Positions 1 through 6,230 of a DNA stretch of 17,365 bases are shown here, in pieces. A model generated the notes under the pieces. That model searched no databases and had not been told where the DNA came from. It worked only from the letters and a program-made list of their open reading frames with translations. The position numbers and the translations under genes are program-made. How positions within the stretch are numbered: the first letter of the stretch is position 1; every line of letters starts with the position of its first letter. Origin of the DNA: Syntrophobacterales bacterium (GTDB lineage: Bacteria > Desulfobacterota > Syntrophorhabdia > Syntrophorhabdales > WCHB1-27); the NCBI GenBank assembly GCA_017881765.1, contig JADGQN010000052.1, positions 1 to 17,365 on the forward strand, in the 5' to 3' direction.

Positions 1-109
1 CTATAAGTACGTCGGAGTCGTGCCGACGCAACACCCACTCACGTGGGTACCCGGAAGAGGGGTACCCGTGTCCAAACACGGGTCTATGAATGAAGGCAAC
101 TTGGTATAA
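1..109. repeat. Right part of a hairpin-rich MITE-like repeat (copy 1)
   Basis: This is a second copy of the element at 3488-3682, cut by the window start. It shares the GTCGG/CCGAC hairpin (11-27), the perfect 8-bp stem ACCCGTGT/ACACGGGT with loop CCAA (64-83), and the terminal repeat ending CAACTTGGTATAA at 109. It differs from copy 2 in two ways. The five-base loop at 2-6 reads TATAA where copy 2 reads TTATA. The bases around 31-53 are replaced by a different module that forms a perfect hairpin, ACCCAC-TCAC-GTGGGT (33-48). The element ends one base before the ferredoxin terminator. No open reading frame is evident in it. Confidence 0.85.
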
Positions 110-110
110 A

Positions 111-155
111 GCGATATAAAAGGATGGGAACCCTCCCATCCTTTTATATTATCGC
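111..155 (-). terminator. Rho-independent terminator of the ferredoxin gene
   Basis: A 12-bp perfect stem, AAAAGGATGGGA (118-129) with TCCCATCCTTTT (134-145), encloses the four-base loop ACCC. It is flanked by further imperfect pairing between GCGATAT and ATATTATCGC. On the minus strand the stem follows the ferredoxin stop (166-168) and ends in a T-rich run. The symmetry means it could also stop plus-strand transcription entering from the repeat side. Confidence 0.85.
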
Positions 156-165
156 AGGGGAGACA

Positions 166-339
166 TTACTCCTGTAACGCAATGGCCTCGACGGGACACT
201 CTTCCACGCAAGCCCCGCATTCCGTGCAGGCCTCGGCGTCAACCTTAGCCGAGTCCTCGACGGTTATGGCATCAACAGGGCAGACCTCGGCACAAGCGCC
301 ACATGCGGTGCAGGTTTCTTCGTCAACTTTTGCAGGCAT
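166..339 (-). CDS. 2[4Fe-4S] bacterial-type ferredoxin
   Basis: This 57-residue protein carries low-potential electrons in the cytoplasm between oxidoreductases. Two near-symmetric halves each hold a CxxCxxCxxxCP cluster-binding motif: Cys10, 13, 16, 20 and Cys38, 41, 44, 48. It has no extra domain, so it is the clostridial-type two-cluster ferredoxin usual in anaerobes. The start at 339 is chosen because AAGGAGG lies eight bases upstream. The ATG at 345 would be only two or three bases from that site, and the frame further upstream runs through the promoter -35/-10 region. The gene appears monocistronic: its own promoter is at 380-408 and its terminator at 111-155. The redox partner cannot be read from its neighbours. 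Confidence 0.93.
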   Translation of the reverse strand: MPAKVDEETCTACGACAEVCPVDAITVEDSAKVDAEACTECGACVEECPVEAIALQE

Positions 340-379
340 CCTCATTACCTCCTTGTAGTAGGAATCACCGATATGTATA

Positions 380-408
380 GATATTGCAAGACTACAAATG
401 AATGTCAA
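380..408 (-). promoter_or_regulatory. Sigma70-like promoter of the ferredoxin gene
   Basis: On the minus strand a perfect TTGACA (-35, forward TGTCAA at 403-408) is followed after 17 bases by AATATC (-10, forward 380-385), preceded by TGC as in an extended -10. Transcription would start near 373, giving a leader of about 35 bases carrying the AAGGAGG ribosome site. The -10 match is weak (3 of 6). Confidence 0.6.
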
Positions 409-613
409 TAGAAAAATATCAAAAAATGCGGGTTTCGGTTTCAGCGCCTCCGGTCGATTGGTTCTGTTGGTCTAATTAGTCGGTCGCAGCCGTCTGCTGG
501 TCCGCTTTTTGCAACGGCATCGGCGGCTGGAGTTGCGGAATTTGTCTGGCACAAACGATGGAACTATTATGGAGCTATAATTGAACTAATGAAACGACCC
601 AAACATTTTTTTC
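409..613. other. Intergenic region between divergent promoters
   Basis: Together with the promoters on each side, this makes about 325 bases without a gene. I see no convincing reading frame, tandem repeat or strong hairpin here. The left part is AT-rich, the middle (about 440-535) is GC-richer, and AT-rich sequence returns toward 540-613. Confidence 0.5.
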
Positions 614-642
614 TTGACACACAGCTTTTTTCCTAGTTAAAT
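614..642 (+). promoter_or_regulatory. Sigma70-like promoter of the LysM/NlpC-P60 gene
   Basis: A perfect TTGACA (614-619) is separated by 17 bases from TTAAAT (637-642), matching the consensus spacing. Transcription would start around 649, leaving a short leader of about 17 bases before the GTG at 666. Confidence 0.7.
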
Positions 643-665
643 GAAAAAAACGCCTGGGTCGGATT

Positions 666-1643
666 GTGAGGATTGTGGGGAAGAGTCTGCGGCTGGTTTT
701 TTCTATTTTCTTTATTTTGGTTTTTTCGTCCGGCTACGCCCTCTCTGCGGTTACGCACAAGGTAAAGAACGGCGATACCCTCGCGAGTATCTCCAAAAGG
801 TACCAGGTCCCCGTTGGTAAGCTCAAGAACCTGAACGGACTCACCTCTAATAAGCTGAAAATAGGTCAGACGCTCATTGTAACCTCAGATGCCGGGCCTT
901 CCGTAAAACAGAAGGATAAGACCAAGGGGCCGGCCAATAAGAACCAGCGAACAATAACAACCGCTAAAAACGAGATACCGGGCGAATTCATTCAGTATAA
1001 GGTGGAAAAGGGAGATACGCTGGAAAGCCTTGCTGAGAAGTTTGATCTTGAGAGCGATGATATCCTCGATCTGAATAACCTGAAAAAGAAACGGCTATCA
1101 CCCGGAAAGGTCATCCGGTTGCCAAAACCTGAGGGCGACAATGATGAGATCATCGCTCTCGCACCTGAGGCGGGCAGTAGCCACCCGCTTAAGAAGTGGA
1201 ACAATGAGGATGAGCGCGGTATGCTCGTAAAAGTTGCAAAGAGTTTCGCGGGGGCGCCCTATCGTTACGGTGGGGATTCGGTCAGGGGTTTGGACTGTTC
1301 GGCTTATGTGAAAAAGATATACGAGATTTTTGAGGTGCAGCTCCCAAGAACCGCTCGCGAGCAATTTTGTTCGGGCCCAAAAGTAGCCCAAAATGACCTG
1401 ACCACGGGTGACCTCGTTTTCTTCAGAACGAAGAAGCGCGTCACGTATCCCACCCATGTCGGTCTCTACATCGGTGACGGCAGATTCATCCATGCGTCAT
1501 CATACTGCAGGCAAGGGGTGAGAATAAGCAGTCTCTCGGAAGATTATTATGCCAAGAGATTTGTTGGCGCAGTGCGGGTGAAAACATTACAACCGGAGTC
1601 ATCCGAGATCCGTACCTCTCCGAAAGAGCCCAATAATAGTTAG
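666..1643 (+). CDS. Exported LysM-LysM-NlpC/P60 peptidoglycan endopeptidase
   Basis: This 325-residue protein is probably a periplasmic cell-wall hydrolase that cuts peptide stems of peptidoglycan. Residues 1-28 form a signal peptide with a basic start and a Phe/Leu/Val-rich core ending in SGYALSA. Two LysM domains follow (about 30-73 and 109-152, both with the VKNGDTL/VEKGDTL start), then a linker and an NlpC/P60 domain (about 184-305). The catalytic Cys211 lies in LDCSAYV, His264 in THVGLYIG, and His276 in FIHAS; these fit the family's Cys-His-polar triad. The GTG at 666 is the first start after the promoter at 614-642. Its ribosome site is weak, and GTG 675 is the only close alternative. 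It is first in a likely operon: the next gene starts three bases after its stop. Confidence 0.92.
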   Translation: MRIVGKSLRLVFSIFFILVFSSGYALSAVTHKVKNGDTLASISKRYQVPVGKLKNLNGLTSNKLKIGQTLIVTSDAGPSVKQKDKTKGPANKNQRTITTAKNEIPGEFIQYKVEKGDTLESLAEKFDLESDDILDLNNLKKKRLSPGKVIRLPKPEGDNDEIIALAPEAGSSHPLKKWNNEDERGMLVKVAKSFAGAPYRYGGDSVRGLDCSAYVKKIYEIFEVQLPRTAREQFCSGPKVAQNDLTTGDLVFFRTKKRVTYPTHVGLYIGDGRFIHASSYCRQGVRISSLSEDYYAKRFVGAVRVKTLQPESSEIRTSPKEPNNS

Positions 1644-1646
1644 TAA

Positions 1647-2840
1647 GTGAACCTCCCTTTCATTGTATTGTGCCTTGCCGCCTTTGTTCACGTGTCGAGC
1701 TACTTACTGCTGGCCCGTCGCATCGAACCTTTCATGTACAATTTCTACGTCGTGGCCTGGTGGTCGTACATTGCCATGGTCGATGCGGCTCTGGCATTGA
1801 GAAGGAAACACTTCCTGATTCTTAATCGCGGTTTACCCTTTCTGCTCGTAATCTCCGCGGCCTTCTGGTGCATCTTTGAATTAATCAACGTGCGCATCCA
1901 GAACTGGTACTACATAAACATCCCTCCCATGCGGCTCATCAGATTCGCCGGCTACCTGTTTGCCTACGGCACGGTCATTCCGGGCATCTATGTCACCAAG
2001 GAGGCGTTCTCTGCCCTCTTGGGCAGCATCCGGGTGCGCCCCCTCTCCCGCAAGTTCAATCCTGCGTCCTGCGTGGGGCTGGGCGTCCTTCTACTTGCCC
2101 TCCTCATCTTATTTCCCTCTCAACTATTCTTTCTCGCGTGGGTCTTCTTGATTCCGATCATTGAGGGGTATAACTATGCCAGAGGCCGTTGGTGCTTCAC
2201 GAGGGATCTGGAGCAAGGCAAGGCGGGTAACCTCGTCTCTTCGCTGTTATCAGGGCTTGCATGCGGGCTGCTGTGGGAGGCATGGAACTATTGGGCTATC
2301 TCAAAATGGGTTTACAGCGTGCCCTTCTTCGAGAGCCTCAAGCTTTTCGAGATGCCGATACCGGGTTATTTTGGTTTTGTCTTCTTTTCTCTTGAAACCG
2401 TCCTGGCCGTCAACTTCATCCGCGAGAGCCCGTTCGTAAGTAGACATCGCTTATGGATAGCCGCGATGGCCCTCGCATTCGCGTTTACATCATTTGCGGC
2501 AATCGACCGGTATACGGTCTTTTCATACACGGCCTATGTTGACCAACTCAGCTTCCTCCCTCAGAAGAAACGCGAAGAATTGAAGCGTGGCGGCATTGAA
2601 ACGAGCTTCGCTATCGATCCGCGAGAACTGAATCAGGAAGAAAGGCAGACATTGGCGCTCCTCCATCTGAAGGGGTTGGGCCCCGCAAATCTTGAAAAGC
2701 TGCGAAAGCTAGGCGTTACATCGGTCAGCGAGCTTGAACGGATGACTGAAGAAGAGCTTTCCGCCGCCCTTGGCGAAAAGAATAGAGAGCGGGTGAAGGT
2801 CTATTTGAGGGCTGCGCAACAGTACCAGCCTTCGCGGTAA
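1647..2840 (+). CDS. Multi-pass membrane protein with C-terminal helix-hairpin-helix domain
   Basis: No function is assigned to this 397-residue protein. It has roughly eight or nine hydrophobic segments (about 3-22, 33-50, 64-82, 98-117, 143-172, 197-212, 238-258, 268-286). The most conserved-looking stretches are GLLWEAWNYW (208-217) and FEMPIPGYFGF (234-244), polar and aromatic residues within or beside membrane helices. A soluble tail (about 305-397) contains a helix-hairpin-helix core, LKGLGPANLEKLRKLGV (341-357), and a second helical element ending near 390. HhH motifs normally bind DNA backbone or mediate protein contacts. The GTG at 1647 is three bases after the preceding stop, so it is probably co-transcribed with the LysM/NlpC-P60 gene. 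No clear Shine-Dalgarno is seen. I recall similar unnamed proteins in deltaproteobacteria but cannot name a family. Confidence 0.88.
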   Translation: MNLPFIVLCLAAFVHVSSYLLLARRIEPFMYNFYVVAWWSYIAMVDAALALRRKHFLILNRGLPFLLVISAAFWCIFELINVRIQNWYYINIPPMRLIRFAGYLFAYGTVIPGIYVTKEAFSALLGSIRVRPLSRKFNPASCVGLGVLLLALLILFPSQLFFLAWVFLIPIIEGYNYARGRWCFTRDLEQGKAGNLVSSLLSGLACGLLWEAWNYWAISKWVYSVPFFESLKLFEMPIPGYFGFVFFSLETVLAVNFIRESPFVSRHRLWIAAMALAFAFTSFAAIDRYTVFSYTAYVDQLSFLPQKKREELKRGGIETSFAIDPRELNQEERQTLALLHLKGLGPANLEKLRKLGVTSVSELERMTEEELSAALGEKNRERVKVYLRAAQQYQPSR

Positions 2841-2947
2841 TGCGGATATCACGGACCACCGCCCTCTCGTACCGGCCTTCTTCCCTGTATTGACTTCCTG
2901 CCCCGCATATGATGGAATACTCACAACAGAAGGACATTCTCAGAACA

Positions 2948-3418
2948 ATGACGAAAAGGAAAGTAAAAGAAGAGCTTAGGAAACCTGACTTCCTGCTCGT
3001 AACGATAGGGCGTGTGACCGCCTGGGCTAAAGAGCATTTGAGGCTCTGTATCATCGGGGTGTCGGCACTGGTCATCATTGGACTTGCGTTAACCGCCTAC
3101 AAAATGTACGAGGCCAGGGAGGATGACAAGCTGCAATATCAGCTCACGGAGGGCATCAGCGCCTATCAAGAATATGCAACGAATGGGAGCGGTCAGGCTC
3201 TCCAGAGGGCCGAGACGGCGTTTAAAGCGCTTTCTGCTTCCCGCCACGAAGGCGTGGATGAAATCGCAAAACTATATCTGGCCAAAATCTATTACACGCA
3301 AGGAAAGAGTGAGGATGCGAGGTCCCTCTACCTCGACGTAAAGAGTCGGGCTTCCAACAGTATTCTCAGGAAATTTGCGGAAGACGCACTGCAGCACTTC
3401 GGTCAACCCGCGAAATAA
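2948..3418 (+). CDS. YfgM-like single-pass membrane TPR-type protein
   Basis: This 156-residue protein has a basic N-terminus (MTKRKVKEELRKPDF), one membrane helix (about 33-50) and an all-helical tail (55-150). The tail resembles the tetratricopeptide part of YfgM-like proteins: AYQEY...AETAFKAL, then IAKLYLAKIYYTQGKSEDA. In enterobacteria YfgM is an accessory of the SecYEG translocon with periplasmic chaperone contacts; applying that role here is inference. I start at ATG 2948 because the basic N-terminus is typical of the family. AGAAGGA lies 13 bases upstream, which is longer than ideal. ATG 2909 would add 13 residues but has no ribosome site. It follows the HhH membrane protein by 107 bases and may belong to the same envelope operon. 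Confidence 0.8.
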   Translation: MTKRKVKEELRKPDFLLVTIGRVTAWAKEHLRLCIIGVSALVIIGLALTAYKMYEAREDDKLQYQLTEGISAYQEYATNGSGQALQRAETAFKALSASRHEGVDEIAKLYLAKIYYTQGKSEDARSLYLDVKSRASNSILRKFAEDALQHFGQPAK

Positions 3419-3487
3419 CTGTCAACCTTATGAGGCTCACAACCCATCATTACCCGTGAGGGCTTACCCCGTAGGGAAGATTCTGTG

Positions 3488-3682
3488 TTATACCAAGTTG
3501 CATTCAAAAATACGACCCAGCCTTCGGCCGGGTACCCCGGGCGACCAGGAGGATAGCGATAGCGAAGCATCCTGTAAGGACGGAGGCGTACTTATAGTAC
3601 GTCGGAGTCGTGCCGACGCAGGCAACGAAGAGGGGTACCCGTGTCCAAACACGGGTCTATGAATGAAGGCAACTTGGTATAA
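3488..3682. repeat. Complete hairpin-rich MITE-like element (copy 2)
   Basis: This 195-bp non-coding element is bounded by inverted terminal repeats: TTATACCAAGTTGC at 3488-3501 and the complement of the same bases ending at 3682 (GCAACTTGGTATAA). Inside are several hairpins in series: CCCaGCC-TTC-GGCcGGG near 3517-3533, CAGGA/TCCTG around 3546-3574, CGTAC-TTATA-GTACG (3587-3601), GTCGG-AGTCGTG-CCGAC (3601-3617) and the perfect ACCCGTGT-CCAA-ACACGGGT (3637-3656). Its right half recurs at 1-109. It encodes no transposase, so it would have to be moved by an enzyme elsewhere. It lies between the YfgM-like gene and the GH13 gene, ending 32 bases before the GH13 start. No clear target-site duplication is visible. 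Confidence 0.88.
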
Positions 3683-3714
3683 GTTCGGCAATGATCAAGA
3701 CAGAGGAGGAGGAC

Positions 3715-5541
3715 ATGTCAGGAAAAACCCAAACGGTCACAACGCATCCCAGCATGGGGGCCATACCCGGTGCAAAGGGCGTAACCTTTCGCGTATGGGC
3801 GCCCCATGCTGAAAAGGTCTACGTCACCGGAACCTTCAATGACTGGAGCAAAACCTCGGCGCCCCTCGTCAATGAGCAAAACGGTTACTGGTCGACTGAC
3901 GTGTCAGAGGCAAAAGTGGTAGATGAGTACCGATATTTGATTCACACCCTTGCTGATTGGAAGCTCCCTCCTCTTTCTCGCATTGACCCTTATGCCAGAA
4001 AGGTGACCAGCTCAATCGGCAACGGGATTATCTATGATCCTGAAGCCTTTGACTGGGGTGATGCTGCCTTTCACATGGCAACGGGGAATGAGCTCGTCAT
4101 TTACGAGATGCATGTCGGCACCTTTAACGTGAAAGAAGAGGGGCAACCGGGCACCCTGGATAGTGCCATTGAAAAACTGCCCTACCTTAACAACCTGGGT
4201 ATCAATGCCGTGGAAGTGATGCCGGTCGCGGAGTTTGCGGGCGACTTTTCGTGGGGCTACAATCCAGCGCATCCCTTTGCCGTTGCGGGTATTTACGGTG
4301 GGCCGGACGCACTCAAGCGGTTCGTGAAGGCGGCCCATGAGCATGGTATTGCTGTTATCATGGATGTTGTCTACAACCACCTCGGCCCCTCCGATCTCGA
4401 TTTGTGGCAGTTTGACGGTTGGAGCGAAAACGAGAAGGGGGGAATCTACTTCTACAATGATCGTCGCTCGCAAACACCCTGGGGCGAGACGCGTCCCGAT
4501 TATGGTCGGGACGAAGTGCGCCAATATCTGCGCGATAACGCCCTGATGTGGTTCGGGGAGTACCACGCCGACGGCTTACGCTGGGACATGATAGCCTATA
4601 TCAAAAGCATTGACGGTAATGACGACAATCCGGCCAATGACCTCCCCGAAGGCTGGAGCTTGATGCAGTGGATCAACGTGGAAATCGCACAACGGTTTCC
4701 CGGCAAAATCAGCATCGGCGAAAGTATGAAAAATAATCCTTGGGTCATTAAAGATGTGGGAGCGGGTGGCGCTGGTTTCAACGCGCAATGGGATGCTGCA
4801 TTTGTTCACCCCGTTCGCGAGGCCGTCATCACCCGCGATGATACATCCCGCGACCTGGGGGCAGTCAGTGGAGCTATCGAGCATCGCTACGATTTAGACG
4901 TCTTTCGGCGGATTATTTATACCGAGTCGCACGACGAGGTGGCCAACGGTCGGTCCCGCGTGCCGGAGGAGATTTGGCCCGGTAAGGTGGACAGCTGGTT
5001 TTCCAAAAAGCGCTCCACCTTGGGCGGTGCTCTTGTTCTTACTTCGCCGGGGATCCCGATGCTTTTTGAAGGGCAGGAGTTGCTGGAAGATCGCTGGTTC
5101 CAGGATAAAAACCCTATTGACTGGTCCCGCGCTGAGGACCAACACGGTATTCTCGGCATGTACCGGGATCTGATCTCCCACCGGCGCAATCTGTCGGGTG
5201 TGACGCGAGGGTTGTGCGGTCAGAATGTCCACATCTATCATTTTAATGATGAGGCCAAACTACTAGCCTTCCATCGCTGGGACAAAGGGGGCCCAACCGA
5301 TAGCGTCGTCGTGGTGGTGAATATGACGAATCAAAACCGCGATGGGTATCCCATCGGTTTTCCGCAAGCCGGATTGTGGAAAACGCGCTTTAACAGCGAC
5401 TCCTACAACTACGGCCCAAACTTTCACAACCATCCTACACCTGACGTCGAAACCCATGAGGAAGGAGCCGATGGACTGCCCTGCTCGGCCGAAATCGGCA
5501 TCGGGCCGTACACCGTGGTAATTTTCTCGCAGGATGGATAG
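3715..5541 (+). CDS. GH13 alpha-glucan enzyme with CBM48-like N-domain (branching-enzyme or trehalohydrolase-like)
   Basis: This 608-residue enzyme acts on alpha-1,4-glucans. The N-terminal beta-sandwich (about 20-90: VTFRVWAPHAEKVYVTGTFNDW) resembles CBM48/isoamylase-N domains. The GH13 barrel has region I DVVYNH (217-222), region II DGLRWD with the predicted nucleophile Asp291, region III SIGES with acid/base Glu336, and region IV ESHDE with Asp407. All catalytic residues are present. Next to treY the natural guess is TreZ, and the length fits. But region IV lacks the usual QNHDQ of TreZ and reads more like branching enzymes, so I leave the reaction open. The start at 3715 follows GGAGGAGG; ATG 3691 has no such site. 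Of 31 arginines 30 use CGN codons, unlike treY, which uses many AGA/AGG. Confidence 0.88.
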   Translation: MSGKTQTVTTHPSMGAIPGAKGVTFRVWAPHAEKVYVTGTFNDWSKTSAPLVNEQNGYWSTDVSEAKVVDEYRYLIHTLADWKLPPLSRIDPYARKVTSSIGNGIIYDPEAFDWGDAAFHMATGNELVIYEMHVGTFNVKEEGQPGTLDSAIEKLPYLNNLGINAVEVMPVAEFAGDFSWGYNPAHPFAVAGIYGGPDALKRFVKAAHEHGIAVIMDVVYNHLGPSDLDLWQFDGWSENEKGGIYFYNDRRSQTPWGETRPDYGRDEVRQYLRDNALMWFGEYHADGLRWDMIAYIKSIDGNDDNPANDLPEGWSLMQWINVEIAQRFPGKISIGESMKNNPWVIKDVGAGGAGFNAQWDAAFVHPVREAVITRDDTSRDLGAVSGAIEHRYDLDVFRRIIYTESHDEVANGRSRVPEEIWPGKVDSWFSKKRSTLGGALVLTSPGIPMLFEGQELLEDRWFQDKNPIDWSRAEDQHGILGMYRDLISHRRNLSGVTRGLCGQNVHIYHFNDEAKLLAFHRWDKGGPTDSVVVVVNMTNQNRDGYPIGFPQAGLWKTRFNSDSYNYGPNFHNHPTPDVETHEEGADGLPCSAEIGIGPYTVVIFSQDG

Positions 5542-5577
5542 GTTCAGCAGCGGAGTGGGCTTTGCAGAGGACAATCG

Positions 5578-6111
5578 GTGAATGCCGGAGTCCTTCCGGA
5601 CGATATCTCTGATGAAAGTGGGGTGTTTAAGAGTATGATGCGCAAACGGATTATCCATCAAAGTTCAAAGGAGCCCTCATCCGCCGATCAGGACTGGCTC
5701 GACCTGGGGCATCTAGCGCAGGTAGAGATTACGTCCGAGGATGCAGGACATCCCATCGAGTCGGCGTTGACAGCCGGCAGCGGGCCGGGCTGGCTGGCCG
5801 GCGAACCCGGGGAGCAGACCATCCGCCTGTTGTTTGACGAGCCGCAGGCGCTCCGACACATTCAACTCGTATTCGAGGAAGAGAAACGGGAGCGTACCCA
5901 GGAGTTTGTACTCCGATGGTCAGGGGACAGCGGGCGATCTTACCGGGATATTTTGCGTCAGCAGTACACGTTCAGCCCGCCTGGCGCGACCCGCGAGGTC
6001 GAAGACTACGTCGTCAACCTCCATGGGGTCACAGCGTTGGAGTTGAGGATCGTGCCCGACATAAGCAGGGGCGATGCCAGGGCGTCGTTGGACTTGCTGC
6101 GGCTTGCATAA
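5578..6111 (+). CDS. Small predicted beta-sandwich, carbohydrate-binding-like protein
   Basis: This 177-residue protein has no signal peptide or membrane helix. From about residue 40 it shows alternating strands typical of a galactose-binding/discoidin-like sandwich: WLDLGHLAQVEITSED, QTIRLLFDEPQALRHIQLVF, QEFVLRWSGDSGRSYRDIL, VVNLHGVTALELRIVPD. I recall unnamed proteobacterial proteins with this pattern being labelled carbohydrate-binding, but no catalytic motif is visible. A ligand such as glucan is inferred from its place between the GH13 gene (36 bases upstream) and treY. The GTG at 5578 has AGAGGA about seven bases upstream. The recognisable domain begins only near ATG 5635/5638 (MRKRIIHQ), so that later start is a real alternative. 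Confidence 0.75.
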   Translation: MNAGVLPDDISDESGVFKSMMRKRIIHQSSKEPSSADQDWLDLGHLAQVEITSEDAGHPIESALTAGSGPGWLAGEPGEQTIRLLFDEPQALRHIQLVFEEEKRERTQEFVLRWSGDSGRSYRDILRQQYTFSPPGATREVEDYVVNLHGVTALELRIVPDISRGDARASLDLLRLA

Positions 6112-6230
6112 CCTCGATCCACTCCCGGTATTGCGGTGTAAGGCCTGTAGACCGACAGCCCGGCATGCGAACAGGCCCCCTATCGTTCAATATCGCTACT
6201 GTTTTGCCGGAAAGTAAAGGGAGATGGAAC

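Noticed and set aside
2890..2918. TTGACT as a possible promoter for the YfgM-like gene
   Set aside because: No acceptable -10 box lies at 16-18 bases; the TATGAT nearby is only 12 bases away.
3375..3662. Plus-strand frame running through the repeat element
   Set aside because: It overlaps the end of the YfgM-like gene and the hairpin element, and its translation has no domain-like features.
6142..6177. Inverted repeat GGCCTGT/ACAGGCC between the small beta-sandwich gene and treY
   Set aside because: The stem is only 7 bp with a 22-base unpaired loop and no T run, so a terminator is not supported.
5916..6230. N-terminal extension of the treY frame upstream of 6231
   Set aside because: It lies in another frame of the preceding gene for most of its length, is Arg/Gly-rich without TreY similarity, and ATG 6231 has a good ribosome site and the family-typical start.
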